Notes under the pieces: model-generated
Told to the model about the DNA's origin: nothing
Seen by the model: only the letters and a program-made list of their open reading frames with translations
Database searches by the model: none
In this document: piece after piece, positions 21,301 through 29,425 of the stretch
Numbering within the stretch: position 1 is the first letter of the stretch
Layout: each line of letters opens with the position of its first letter
Origin: Pseudoips prasinana
Taxonomy: Eukaryota; Arthropoda; Insecta; Lepidoptera; Nolidae
Length of the DNA: 64,000 nt
Assembly (NCBI GenBank): GCA_951640165.1
Contig: OX621241.1
Span: forward strand, 16,745,001-16,809,000
Direction: 5' to 3'
Program-made: the position numbers and the translations under genes

Positions 21301-23578
21301 TCATGTATTTGAACTATCACCGCTCGTGTCAGGGTGGAGAGTGGACGTATGTTTGCGCAGGCACTTGTGCAGTAGAAATATGGCGCGGATATGGCTAGTC
21401 TACAATAAGACTGGTCGCTATGGCCAAAATTCCGCCAGAAGGAATTATGATCGCCAGAACAGCCATTATGCTGCTCGCCGATACTTATTGTCTGTTCTGG
21501 GGCTAACTGACATTAGTCATAAAAATAACAGATAAAAAGGAAAGCGGTTTCCATTGCTACAGAAAAGCATAGCTAAGTGCGTATTTTGCGGGGTCAATTC
21601 CACATACCCAAACGACATGGTAGTTTTGAGGCTCTGGTATACTTGTTACAAAATTATATAGACGTGTGGCGTACTAGTTAAAGTCGTCGCCTCGTTACTA
21701 CAGCGGCACTTGCCTGTTTTGGGTTCGATCCCTGCATAGGGCAACTTTTTGCGTCACCCACATGTAGTCTGGGACTGGGTGTTTTTTATATCCAAGATAA
21801 CAGATTAATATATAATAATCTTTGGTTTAAACTATGGGCTAGTAACCTCCGGCTAATTACGGAATTAATTTAGGGTGTATTTTGAGTACAATTTTATATG
21901 CACGTCTACATTATCTCCTTTGTTTTCAGCCAACAATCTATGAAAATTTCAACTCTATAGAGTTGTTCCCAAACAAATTCCGCGAGTATCTCCTGTCAGC
22001 CGAAGTGGGGTTCAGCAAGTGTTGTATCCTCGGCGTCCCGCAGCACGCCAGCAAGGGGTTCCGGCGGCCCATCCAGCTGTACGTGAAGGGCGACTTCACG
22101 CCGAGCAAGGCGCGCTGGTCGGACGCGCACGCGCCCAGCTCGCACCACCGGCCCGAGACCACGCCGCCGCGCCGCGCCGTGTACGCGCCCGCCGCGCCCG
22201 CCTACCGCCCCAGGTTACTAACTATTTCATTAATACACGGTTTAAGGGACGGACAACATCCAAATTGGTATTTTTGTCAGCATATTCGGCTTATGTTGCT
22301 TGCGGTAAGGTCAAATTTGAGTATTTTTAAAGTATTTAATTCATTGATCCCAAAACAAAAATACTAAAATTCAAATATCTTTTCTCGGTTGAAAATAAAT
22401 CGTAAACACCTTAAAATACATCAAACAATAAAATCTAGGAAATTTATCATCACAAATCAAGGTAAGACTTTATTGTCTTACTATCTCGTTTTGATAATTT
22501 TTTGTCAGTCTAGTTTGATCCGCACTCGTTAGTTTATCCGAGCTGGATATCCATGAACCTGTAAAAAGTGATGTTCTCAGCCTCATAAGACCCAAAATTT
22601 ATCGCGCAGCTATCTTATATATGCATTTATATGTTTAATAGAATATAAATCACGTTTGAGTTCACATACTGAATCAATTTAAAAGGGATAATAAGACTAC
22701 CAATAAAAAAATAAAATAGTGGCTAGTTTTATATTTATTCTAACAGTAGACTTAACTATGATACATGGGATGCTTTGATGTGAAATCTTACATCAAAGCA
22801 TCCCATGTATCATAGTTGAGTCTTGTATCACTGAAGTTATTAATTTAGCTTACATAATATCGATAAAATTTATATCGCACTATTGTTGAGAATGCAAACA
22901 TTTGAGGTTATATTGACCGGAATGTAATATGATTTCTAACAGTTATGAGTCTTGAAGCTAACATAAATGGTAATGGGCTATAAAAGTGCATACTTCCCAT
23001 TCTCGCGGTAACTGCATGTCGCTACACTGCATGTTTCGCATTTAATCGTATTACTTCTATTGATTATTTGATGTGATATTTTGAAGACGAGGAACAGATT
23101 TTTATTGAGTACCGTGTCGCTTCTTTCTAGACCTTGAGTTTGTTTAATTAATATAAATAAACCTAAACATGGCGTTCCCTATTATTTAAGCTTTTGAATT
23201 CAAATATTACGAGTTGTCATCTATCGGTAGTCTGCTGTTCACTAGTCTATTGTTCCCTATAAAGTGCTCTTTTAACAAGAGGGTTAATGTTTCGTTTCAT
23301 ATTCCAGTTCGGAGGCGCCATCTTGCGGCGCAGCAACGCCGTATTCACCGAACCTAGACTGCTCTGCCGATGATTCTCCGTTCTACAACCCGCGCAGTGA
23401 TTCGTACGCGCCGTCGTACCAGCCGCCGCGCCCCACGGTGTACGCCACGCTCCCCTCCCCGCTGGGCAGCGCGTCGCCTGCCGCCAGCCCGGCCGCGTCA
23501 CCAGCGCCGCACGTGGACCCCGCGCCGGACCCGATCTCTGCTCGCGGGTTTCCTGAACCCCGCCCGCATGAGGACTAG
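11304..23578 (+). CDS. MEPCE: 7SK snRNA methylphosphate capping enzyme (MEPCE/Bin3 family), six exons
   Basis: Joined exons 11304-12361, 12897-13087, 15371-15729, 20010-20234, 21930-22213 and 23308-23578 total 2388 nt: 795 codons plus TAG, all junctions GT-AG and in phase. The N-terminal third is disordered and basic but has the family block [15 protein letters not shown]. The SAM-dependent methyltransferase fold follows: motif [11 protein letters not shown] (about 382-391), then [14 protein letters not shown] (about 561-574), [10 protein letters not shown] (about 588) and [10 protein letters not shown] near the end. This family adds the gamma-monomethyl cap to 7SK snRNA and stays in the 7SK RNP that holds P-TEFb inactive in the nucleus. 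An acidic, Lys- and Cys-rich insert in exon 3 splits the fold, as in other animals. The Pro/Ser-rich tail encoded by exon 6 is lineage-specific. Human MEPCE has 689 residues. The Met at 11304 is the first in a long open exon; an upstream non-coding exon is possible. Confidence 0.92.
12897..13087 (+). CDS. MEPCE: MEPCE exon 2 (SAM motif I)
   Basis: Acceptor TTTTTCAG precedes GTATTATGG, completing an Arg codon and giving YYGYRNLN, the conserved entry to the methyltransferase. SAM-binding motif [11 protein letters not shown], lies here, followed by the acidic strand-2 end VVGMDIDP. The donor is G|GTATGT. Confidence 0.92.
13757..13940 (+). repeat. RTE-type 3'-end fragment in MEPCE intron 2
   Basis: Part of a repeat family that also occurs at 16330-16560, 26815-27040 and 46715-46880. 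Shared features are GACGGCGTAGAATATC, a later GCCAACC..TCTGC..AGCGTGG and an end near CAGCAGTGGA. The ending resembles the 3' end of the RTE at 45217. Confidence 0.6.
14690..14915 (+). repeat. R1-type 3' UTR-like repeat in MEPCE intron 2
   Basis: It shares CTTTGCTCTGGAGGGAAG, GATTAAAT.TGTTG.GGGATCC and TTGATCCTGGCTT with the downstream side of the R1-clade LINE (56410-56640, opposite strand) and with 49320-49490. It is probably a 5'-truncated LINE copy or a SINE using that tail. Confidence 0.6.
15371..15729 (+). CDS. MEPCE: MEPCE exon 3 (variable insert)
   Basis: Acceptor TTCCAG. It continues RARKNLKSF (helix after motif II) and then a low-complexity stretch rich in Asp, Lys, Glu and Cys (C-x2-C and C-x4-C spacings), before [10 protein letters not shown] returns to the fold. 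The donor is CAG|GTATGT, phase 0. Confidence 0.9.
15935..16172 (-). mobile_element. tRNA-derived SINE (complete-looking) in MEPCE intron 3
   Basis: The minus strand reads tRNA-like head with B box GGTTCGATTC, then a body with TGTTTGCC..GTGTCTGGGTG, AATTATCTATATAAGTATG and an end near GGATCAGATGGG and GGATATTATAATTATT. Related copies lie at 17160-17340, 28180-28435, 49000-49240, 49600-49830 and within 49883-50565. Confidence 0.75.
16187..16227. repeat. 18-bp perfect hairpin
   Basis: Arms 16187-16204 and 16210-16227 (AGCTTTAATGATTTCAAT and its complement) with a 5-base loop, next to the SINE head. Confidence 0.8.
16330..16560 (+). repeat. RTE-type 3'-end fragment in intron 3
   Basis: Same family as 13757-13940. 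It contains GCGATCGCCAACCCGTCTGC and ends GTTCAGCAGTGGACTTACTT. Confidence 0.6.
16574..16615. repeat. 20-bp perfect palindrome
   Basis: Arms 16574-16593 and 16596-16615 (CTGTGAATATTCTATGACGA and its complement) around two bases. It is a strong cruciform or hairpin candidate. Confidence 0.85.
17222..17393 (+). repeat. Direct repeat copy A flanking a 5S-type SINE
   Basis: About 170 bp from GTATATCAG to GATTGGGCATAGTC, partly SINE tail, is repeated with point differences and small indels at 17659-17820. The SINE at 17395-17650 lies between the two copies. Confidence 0.8.
17395..17650 (+). mobile_element. 5S rRNA-derived SINE (SINE3-type)
   Basis: The head resembles 5S rRNA internal-promoter sequence (CCGATC, GGTTAAGC, GGTCAGTCCATAGATGGG, GAC), followed by a body with GTGCTTCGGAGGGCACGTTA. 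A cleaner copy lies at 25635-25810 and a degraded one at 20275-20470. 5S-derived SINEs use the internal RNA polymerase III promoter of 5S rRNA. Confidence 0.7.
17659..17820 (+). repeat. Direct repeat copy B flanking a 5S-type SINE
   Basis: Partner of 17222-17393. It includes CTATCTGGTTTCCATAGTAC and CAGACATCATTTTTAAAGTT in the same order. Confidence 0.8.
18240..18600 (+). mobile_element. tRNA-headed SINE with a body related to the 5S-headed SINE
   Basis: The head GCCTCGTTGGTCTAGCGGTA with B box GGGTTCAAATCCC is clearly tRNA-like. The body contains GTGCCTCGGAGAGCACGTAA and GTCGGTCC, which match the body of the 5S-headed SINE at 17395. The 3' part (from about 18500) recurs at 21320-21450. Confidence 0.7.
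18720..19792 (-). pseudogene. mariner (Tc1/mariner) transposase, dead copy in MEPCE intron 3
   Basis: From the ATG at 19792 the frame reads the mariner N-terminal helix-turn-helix ([10 protein letters not shown]..., [18 protein letters not shown]) to VTGDETWV, which contains the first catalytic Asp. There a TAG stop interrupts. The frame continues to about 19065, shifts, and gives [10 protein letters not shown] (second Asp) and [10 protein letters not shown] (third Asp of the D,D34D triad). A second stop (TAA) follows RGTRF. The reading then runs to a final TAA at 18720. The length, about 357 codons, is normal for mariner. All three catalytic Asp are kept, but two stops and one frameshift disable the gene. 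I could not identify a matching pair of terminal inverted repeats. The upstream end near 19900 may be lost. Confidence 0.9.
20010..20234 (+). CDS. MEPCE: MEPCE exon 4 (catalytic core)
   Basis: Acceptor CTTTACAG. It encodes GNYVPREE, then [17 protein letters not shown], the most conserved family signature, and [13 protein letters not shown]. The donor after ACG is GTAATT, phase 0. Confidence 0.93.
20275..20470 (+). repeat. Degraded 5S-type SINE in intron 4
   Basis: It shares TAAGTGATTGGTGAGG, CTTCGGAGGTCACGTTAAG and AACAGTCGTTAAGCAATG with the copies at 17395 and 25635. The 5S box is poorly kept. Confidence 0.6.
20490..20690 (-). repeat. RTE-type 3'-end fragment in intron 4
   Basis: Starts ATCATCATCATCGGC and CGTCCACTGCTGGACATAGG, the same ending as the RTE at 45217. 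A related copy lies at 50850-51075 on the other strand. Confidence 0.65.
20811..20852. repeat. 18-bp perfect hairpin
   Basis: Arms 20811-20828 and 20835-20852 (GAACCAGCACCATCTACC and its complement), 6-base loop. Confidence 0.8.
21320..21450 (+). repeat. 3' part of the mosaic SINE
   Basis: It shares GTTTGCGCAGGCACTTGT and GACTGGTCGCTATGGCCAAAATTC with the 18500-18600 region. No head is visible, so it is a truncated copy. Confidence 0.6.
21660..21830 (+). mobile_element. tRNA-derived SINE in intron 4
   Basis: A-box-like GTGGCGTACTAGTTAAAG and B box GGGTTCGATCCC, then a body with GCGTCACCCACATGTAGTCT. A related family, on the other strand, lies at 27560-27700 and 63060-63205. Confidence 0.65.
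21930..22213 (+). CDS. MEPCE: MEPCE exon 5 (C-terminal part of the fold)
   Basis: Acceptor GTTTTCAG. It encodes [34 protein letters not shown] and RRPIQLYV, ending the methyltransferase domain, then a GC-rich, Pro/Ala/Arg-rich tail unlike the AT-rich surroundings. The exon ends in AG (phase 2) before GTTACT. Confidence 0.9.
22749..22822. repeat. 33-bp near-perfect hairpin in MEPCE intron 5
   Basis: Arms 22749-22781 and 22790-22822 pair with one mismatch around an 8-base loop. The size and near-perfect pairing within a transcribed intron would suit a small-RNA hairpin or a MITE relic. Confidence 0.85.
23308..23578 (+). CDS. MEPCE: MEPCE exon 6 (terminal, Pro/Ser-rich tail)
   Basis: Acceptor ATTCCAG. 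A 90-codon GC-rich exon rich in Ser-Pro and Tyr-Pro ([26 protein letters not shown]) ends at TAG 23576-23578. The last about 12 codons coincide with a sequence repeated nearby (23799-23835 and 25242-25270), so the stop may come from an inserted repeat. AATAAA candidates occur near 23700 and 23987. Confidence 0.75.
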
Positions 23579-24485
23579 GCGGAGTTATCAATTGGCATTC
23601 TATATCTTCATTACACACTGTACGACTGTACTGACATTGGTGTCTTCCAGCGTAGCTAGCATGGCGATGACGACTCATATTTCTATTCAACGTTTGATTA
23701 AATAAATCACAGAAAAATACTAGTTTATGACTGGGAGGATGTGGATTGGTTGATGGATAGAAAAGAGTCGTCGCCCCCATTCTAGCTACGCTGGACTGAT
23801 TACTACGCGCGGGTTTCCGGAACCTTCCCGTCTGGATACTATGAAGAAATGAAATGAGAGGAAATGTTGATGAAATGTTGGGGTGTTCGTGTAATATCTT
23901 CATGAAACAATTCTAAGCAGTGCCAAGTTGCATGCTTAGCGTATGTGTCTTTTTGATTAAACATTTAGATGTTTTACATTTTAACAAATAAAAAAATCGT
24001 TTAAAAAAAATGCAGGTCGAAATTTTCAGTTTTATTTTTTTATGGCCATTAAATATGGATTAAAATAAAATATTCGTATTTCATTGGGTGAGTAAAAAAC
24101 ATATAAAATTGATAACTTATTCTGATTATTGTGAATATGTCACAAGATTTAATCGAATATTATTATTTTATAGCATGTGAAACATCTAAATGGCTGTGCT
24201 CCAATCTGCACCTTAATTAATTTTATTTTAACGTACTTCATATGAAAAGGACAGGCTATTTTTAGGCCTGTAATTTTATTTGTGGCGCGTAATACTGAAA
24301 GAAATAGCTAAACCTTGGAATCTGTGGCTTAGTTTTACGCTCTAGACGAAAAGATTTTATTATTATTTAAATTTGAAAATTTTATGTATGCCTTGTCATT
24401 TTCATACGGCCTATAATATATAGAGATGTTACGATATAAATATATAGACGACTAAAGTAATTTATACAAAATAAAGGGTCACTTT

Positions 24486-25137
24486 TTAAAACACCGACAA
24501 CCTCGCAGCACTAGATAGTTAACACCATAAGCAACAACTTTTGTTGTATAACTTTTGATCATTTGTTAAGATTTTATTTTCATACTTCTTAAGAGGCTAT
24601 TACAGTCCACTAGCGCCGCCAATCGAAAAAATGTCATAACTCGTAAATAGAATCAAAAATACAAAATATGTTCTATTATTACTGTGGAAAAGGCAATAAC
24701 GTAATTATATAACACCTTATCAACACTTGAAATATAGCTGTTTAGCTAAATCGTGCATTCAAAACATAAACGGCCGTTTTTGTTACAAATGCACGATTTA
24801 GCTAAACAGCTATATTTCAAGTGTTGACAATGTGTTATAAAATTACGTTATTGCCTGTTTGGCGGCGCTAGTGGACTGTAAAAGGCCCCTTAATTTAATT
24901 ATTAGTATTAATTTAATTTCTCGCTTGAATGTTTATAAGTCTACGAGCATCACAAAGACGCGCACACGCGCGCTATTTTAGCGTTTATGAATCATAATCA
25001 TTTATTTGCAATAAGTGTATGTGAATGCAACAACAACAAATGTCACGACAGTACAGCAAAAACCGAACTCGTAGAACAAAAGTTGTTGGTTATGATGTTA
25101 TCAATCTAGTCCTGCGAGGTTGTTGGTGTTTTACAAA
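24486..25137. mobile_element. Outer inverted-repeat element with a MITE nested inside
   Basis: Arms of about 65 bp (24486-24550 and 25073-25137) pair with several mismatches: ACACCGACAACCTCGCAG on the left and its near complement on the right. The 24593-24889 MITE sits asymmetrically inside. No coding sequence remains. Confidence 0.7.
24593..24889. mobile_element. MITE with TTAA target duplication
   Basis: TTAA lies at 24589-24592 and 24890-24893. The ends share TTACAGTCCACTAGCGCCGC as an inverted repeat. Most of the 297 bp folds into a long palindrome with central arms including CACTTGAAATATAGCTGTTT and its complement. TTAA targets suggest mobilisation by a piggyBac-type transposase. Confidence 0.8.
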
Positions 25138-25634
25138 TAACTTTTATATAAGTTGCTTTAGTCGTGTAAAATTACCAACATTACCAGACATTTACATCTA
25201 ATAAGGGCAGTACATCGCTGGCTGGCGATGTGCTACCATTTGGGGTTCCGGAACCCCGCCTATATGAGGAAAAGATACAGTGTTTAGTGCTACACATACC
25301 CCATTTCTTATTCGAGACTATTGTGAGGTATAAAAAAAGAACATTTCCTTTAATATACTTCAGAATAATCTTGAAATAGCGGATGTTGTTTACATATGAA
25401 GTTGACTGGAGTTAGTGCGTGGACTCGTTCAAGCGTCGTCTCAAGCAGAGCAATAGTATATACAGGGCGTAACATGAATATTACCAGAAATTTAAGGAGT
25501 TCAATCCATCTATGAAACGAAACAGACTGCCAGTTTTAAGTAAATTAGATCCTTGCCATTGTAGAGCCAGTCAAATATTTTTTACTAACGTTCTTCACAT
25601 TGTTTCAAAGACAATGTTTGTTTCTCAATTTGCC

Positions 25635-25810
25635 TATAGCTAGATACTCTCACCGATCCGTAAGTGATCGGCGAGGTTAAGCAACTAGGCTCGCGGTCAG
25701 TCCATAGATGGGCGACCGCCAAAGTGGTTTAATATCTGAGCGTTTCCGTGCTCCGGAAGCACGTTACACAACTCTTAACACTAGGGTAACCACTGCCCAT
25801 ACGATAAGTA
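25635..25810 (+). mobile_element. 5S rRNA-derived SINE, best-preserved copy
   Basis: CCGATCCGTAAGTGATCGGC, GAGGTTAAGCAACTAGGCTC and GGTCAGTCCATAGATGGGCG follow the 3' half of 5S rRNA (GATCACC..GTTAAGCAAC..GGTCAGTACTTGGATGGG). The body has CGTGCTCCGGAAGCACGTTA. Confidence 0.75.
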
Positions 25811-26814
25811 ATATGCGTCAACTATTTATGTTGCATTTTGTATACCCCGATTTTTTTTAATCTGTTATACTCATGGCACCGCTTTTACGAGTCTATAGCT
25901 TTAGTTCGAGTTCTTCTTCGGTAGTGTGACGAATAAAAGGTTTAACAACTGTAAATCATTTGTAAGACTTATTTTCCAGTCATCCGAAAAACTTATAGAA
26001 TTTCTGTTTGTAGATCACATAAAAATCAAGTCCCATATAATAATACTATCTGTCTGTATAGGTGTTAGGAATCAGTTCAGTTCAAAGAACGACACAACTT
26101 TGTATTAAAATACGGTCCGATATTCGAATTTTATTTAAAACCAATACAAGGTTGAGCGTACTTTTAATCTGTAACAAATGTAGTAGCTACATTTTTTATG
26201 TATTGTAAGAAAATATATATAGTAAACTATAAAGGCCAGGTACTCCCGAGGAAGATCTCGAACGTAGTCCTGTCAACTTCGCCAGTGGCATAGCTTTAAG
26301 CCGGGAATTAATAAGTGAACTTTTTGTGATGTCGTATTAGAACTCCCTGAGAGTAGAAATTTGTGCGCCAGCTCGGGACCTGGTCGGCACGAAGTTTTAA
26401 TGTACCAATCAATCATTGGTTGATTAATATAAGCACGCGAGCCTTTCCTGTACGCTTAGCATACTTGTTGCTGGACCATAGAGGTATAGTGTGTAAAAGA
26501 TATGGCTATATATATCTCGTTTTGCCGCTATTTCTCTTTGGTCTTGTGACGGATGTGTTAGGCTCTATGAATGTTTTCACTATAACATGCATAATAAGTA
26601 ATCGGTGTGTATCCCGCGCCCATGGCCGCGGCTATAGCGCCGATTTTTTAGATATTATGTATTGTCCTCCCGCCTTTCATATTTCTATGTAAATATCGAT
26701 TAGAACCCATAGGATTATGTTTCGATAGGCTGAAAGTATTTTATAATATTATAACCGCACATTAATCTAATATGGTGTTTTTATTTTAGTCCTAATGTAG
26801 AAATCCTGTGGAGA

Positions 26815-27040
26815 CGGCATAGAATATCATCACCCCATCTCATCCCCTGGGGTACGTAGAAATCGTCCGAGGGAATACCTATCTGAGAACGGGCAGCAGC
26901 GTTTTTCTGCGAACTATGACTATCAAACTGCGATCGCCAACCCGTCTGCCTAGCGTGGGGATTATAGCAAATCCCCTCATTCTTTGGGGCGGCTTTTGTC
27001 CAGCAGTGGACGTACTTTGGCTGTCATGATGATGATGTAG
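26815..27040 (+). repeat. RTE-type 3'-end fragment
   Basis: Contains GACGGCATAGAATATC, GCGATCGCCAACCCGTCTGC and a terminal CAGCAGTGGACGTACTTTGG followed by ATGATGATG. It belongs to the family of 13757 and 16330. Confidence 0.65.
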
Positions 27041-27109
27041 AAATCCCATCTTAAAATATTGTGTCATAACATAATTCAGTACAGAGAAAACTATTAAAAA
27101 AGAAGTTAT

Positions 27110-27160
27110 AGGAGCCAGAATATATAGTATGTATTCTACATACTATATATTCTGGCTCCT
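27110..27160. repeat. 24-bp perfect hairpin with 3-base loop
   Basis: Arms 27110-27133 and 27137-27160 pair perfectly (AGGAGCCAGAATATATAGTA at the outer end). Confidence 0.85.
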
Positions 27161-27559
27161 ATTTAAGAAACTATAAATGCGTTCTTGTACTTATACTAAA
27201 GATGTTCATGAGATTACTTAGAATGGAAGTTATTTTTGTACAAGCGCAGCTAACAGCAGAAAGGTACTATGAGAGGATGAAAAATTATCCAAGCTTATAA
27301 AGAAAACATTGAAAATAATTTTGGTTTGATAAAATATGATAAAAATTGTAGTGCATTTTTGTTTGGATTTCGTAAGAGTTTGAGGTAAAACAACTATGTA
27401 GATCCTTGTGAACGCGGATCACCTTCTCTTAAAGACAAAACTACATTTTTGTTTGGATTTGGTAAGAGTGAGGTAAAACGACTAGGTCCTTGTAAACACG
27501 GATCACCTTCTCTTGAAGACAAAACTTCATTTTTTATTTTTTTCTGACGAGGCCCGTAC

Positions 27560-27700
27560 TAGGGATGGAGTTGATGGAACTAAGTACACCCAGTCAGAGC
27601 AACTATTTATAGGTCACACAAATAGTTGCCATGCGCGGGAATCGAACCCGGGACAGGAAGTGGAGAGGCGACTGTCGTAACCGCTGCGCTATACGTGCAG
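27560..27700 (-). mobile_element. tRNA-derived SINE
   Basis: The minus strand has A-box-like TAGCGCAGCGGTTACGACAG and B box GGGTTCGATTCCC, then CGCATGGCAACTATTTGTGT. The same family is at 63060-63205. Confidence 0.7.
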
Positions 27701-27754
27701 TCAAAATGACAATGATAGGATTTCTCTTAAATTGATCGGCGTTTATAAGAGGTC

Positions 27755-28172
27755 AGTAGTGTAAAATTGGGCTATCTAGATCAGAGGAGATCCAGATAGC
27801 CCAATTTTGACTTCTCGAGAAGTGATTTTCAGTTTTTGAAAACTGATTTTTGATTTAGCAATAACTTAATCTATTCAAGACATTTTTATTTTTAACTTCT
27901 CGAGAACTGATTTTGTGTTTTCAAAAACTTGACTAATCCAAGATTTTTGTCTCGATCATTCAAAAACTGGTTTTTACTTTTTGATAACAGATTTTACTTA
28001 TTAAAAACTGATTTTTGCTTTCTCAATAACTCAATCTATTCAGGACATTTTGATTTTCGACCTCCCGAGAACAGATTTCGATCCTTTAGACATTTACATT
28101 TTAAAAACTTATTTTTCATTCAATCAATAACTTGACTTATTTAAACCATTTTGATTTTTGAGAACTAATTAA
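27755..28172 (+). repeat. Polinton left terminal inverted repeat
   Basis: Matches the right end in inverted orientation, with indels increasing inward. It opens with a palindrome (27763-27808) and then contains loosely repeated blocks built from CTTCTCGAGAAgTGATTTT and ATAACTTAATCTATTCAAGA. Confidence 0.9.
27763..27808. repeat. Terminal palindrome of the left TIR
   Basis: Arms AAAATTGGGCTATCTAGATC and GATCCAGATAGCCCAATTTT (one mismatch) with a 6-base centre, 8 bases from the element end. Confidence 0.9.
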
Positions 28173-28179
28173 TAATAAT

Positions 28180-28435
28180 AATATTCTATCACATACACAC
28201 AACCCATCGATCGCAAACGAAGAAGAGCTTGTACTATAGGTTCTAGACAATGGATAAACATACATATATACTTTTTGTAAATACATACATATTATACATA
28301 GAAACACCCAGTCCAAGACAAACATCCATGTTCATGCACACAAATGTTTGACTTGTGCGGGAATCGAACCCGCAATCTCAGACGTGGCAGTTGGTTACAA
28401 TAACCACTACGCCATCGACATAATAACTTTATATT
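28180..28435 (-). mobile_element. tRNA-derived SINE inserted in the Polinton
   Basis: The minus strand starts GATGGCGTAGTGGTTATTGT, has B box GGGTTCGATTCCCGC, then GAACATGGATGTTTGTCTTG and GGGTGTTTCTATGTATAATA. It lies just inside the left inverted repeat and before the first gene. Its presence shows that the Polinton has been resident long enough to receive an insertion. Confidence 0.75.
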
Positions 28436-28532
28436 CGCCTTTCGACAGTTATCACATTCAGTTACCGTGATAATATTTGTGTAAGGGCCTTTGAAAATGA
28501 AACACAATGCATGTTAAAAAATAATAAAACAT

Positions 28533-29425
28533 TTATTTTTCTAATTCAATTTGGATTGTTTTAATTATTGCACTTTTATAAATATCATCAAATAAAACAT
28601 GTCTCACGACATGTTGTGCACATATTTCTGCTTTACATTTACATAGGGTATCTTGCTGGTTAACAAAACTTTTTGCATCGTATATTTCGATGCGGACGAT
28701 CTTAAATCCTAGTGAAGGTTTCTTGATGAACATATAATTATTTATGTTGGTATCTTCAGAATGCGGTCTTTTTCGAATGATACCTTCATTCTGGTTCGTT
28801 TTCGTTGATCGTGCTGCATCCATGGGAATGAACTTGAATAAGGTTTCTTCAGAGTCCTGGAAATATAAATTTTAACGATAATTTACTAATTTTTACAGCA
28901 ATATAATTTTCTTTAATACTAAGATTTTAACTGCTGAATAGTACTTGAATGCTATAGGTATAATAGGGGTATAAAATAATAATGAAAATTCTAATATAAT
29001 GAATCCTAATAAATTTACAAAATTAAACGTTTATTAAATTTATATTGATTTAATTACATAAATATGAACGTACATAGCCTCACGTCTGGAGCCGACGAGA
29101 CAGTTAATTAATTATTATTAATATTATTATTATTATATGCGTTTTTTAATCACTACATTATTGTACACTATGTACATACATAATTATATTTGTATTTTCA
29201 TCCTCCTAGCGTTATCCCAGTTGTATCCAAGTTATTTGCCTTGGAGCCTGGGGTCCGCTTTCTAGTCTAACCAGATTTGAAAGAATATTAGCTTTTATAT
29301 TTGTATTTTGTAGTAATGAATAAATAAATCTTTGTCTTAGAAGGATGCTAATAAGTTATTTCTATAGAATGAACACTAAACAAGGAAAATATACTTAATA
29401 AAATGTACAAATAACTTACCGACAT
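28533..29425 (-). CDS. Spliced small Polinton gene, unknown function
   Basis: Minus-strand exon 1 carries only ATG TCG (29425-29420) before GTAAGT. Exon 2 starts at 28856 after ATTTCCAG and runs to TAA at 28533. Joined, it encodes 109 residues beginning M-S-D-S-E-E-T and including FIPMDAARSTK and a segment with C-K-C-x3-I-C. I do not recognise the family. AATAAA overlaps the stop codon. It is transcribed away from the gene at 30208, so the two share a divergent promoter region (29426-30207). The position next to the end and away from the structural genes suggests an early or regulatory role. The splice sites are inferred by eye; an unspliced start at 28823 would give 96 residues. Confidence 0.6.
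28860..29415 (-). other. Intron of the minus-strand Polinton gene, with a repeat-like insert
   Basis: AT-rich intron. The part at about 29080-29300, containing CCTCACGTCTGGAGCCGACG and GCCTTGGAGCCTGGGGTCCG, is richer in GC and looks like an inserted repeat, but I cannot name it. Confidence 0.4.

Larger units (their letters stand above)
25150..27748. other. Non-coding region between MEPCE exon 6 and the Polinton
   Basis: It holds a 5S-type SINE (25635-25810), an RTE-type fragment (26815-27040), a hairpin (27110-27160), a short direct repeat (27355-27420 and 27440-27530) and a tRNA-type SINE (27560-27700). I see no gene. If the exon at 42790 belongs to MEPCE, this stretch is intronic. Confidence 0.6.

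Noticed and set aside
22019..22330. Alternative plus frame over exon 5
   Set aside because: Arg/Ala-rich shadow of a GC-rich exon; the other frame carries the conserved family motifs.
21882..22367. Long plus-strand open frame as a separate gene
   Set aside because: It is MEPCE exon 5 with intron sequence read through on both sides; the splice sites fit exactly.
23247..23903. 218-codon minus-strand open frame
   Set aside because: It is antisense to the GC-rich MEPCE exon 6, where few stops occur by composition. No domain is seen.
25635..25810. 5S rRNA gene
   Set aside because: Only part of 5S is recognisable, with indels, and it continues into a SINE body.
26363..26692. 109-codon plus-strand frame as a host gene
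   Set aside because: No domain, no splice or context support, unremarkable composition.
27929..28135. Open frame in the Polinton left end
   Set aside because: It lies in the inverted repeat, is Phe/Leu-rich, and is not preserved as a frame in the right arm.
28292..28507. 71-codon minus-strand frame in the Polinton
   Set aside because: It runs through a tRNA-derived SINE; chance frame.
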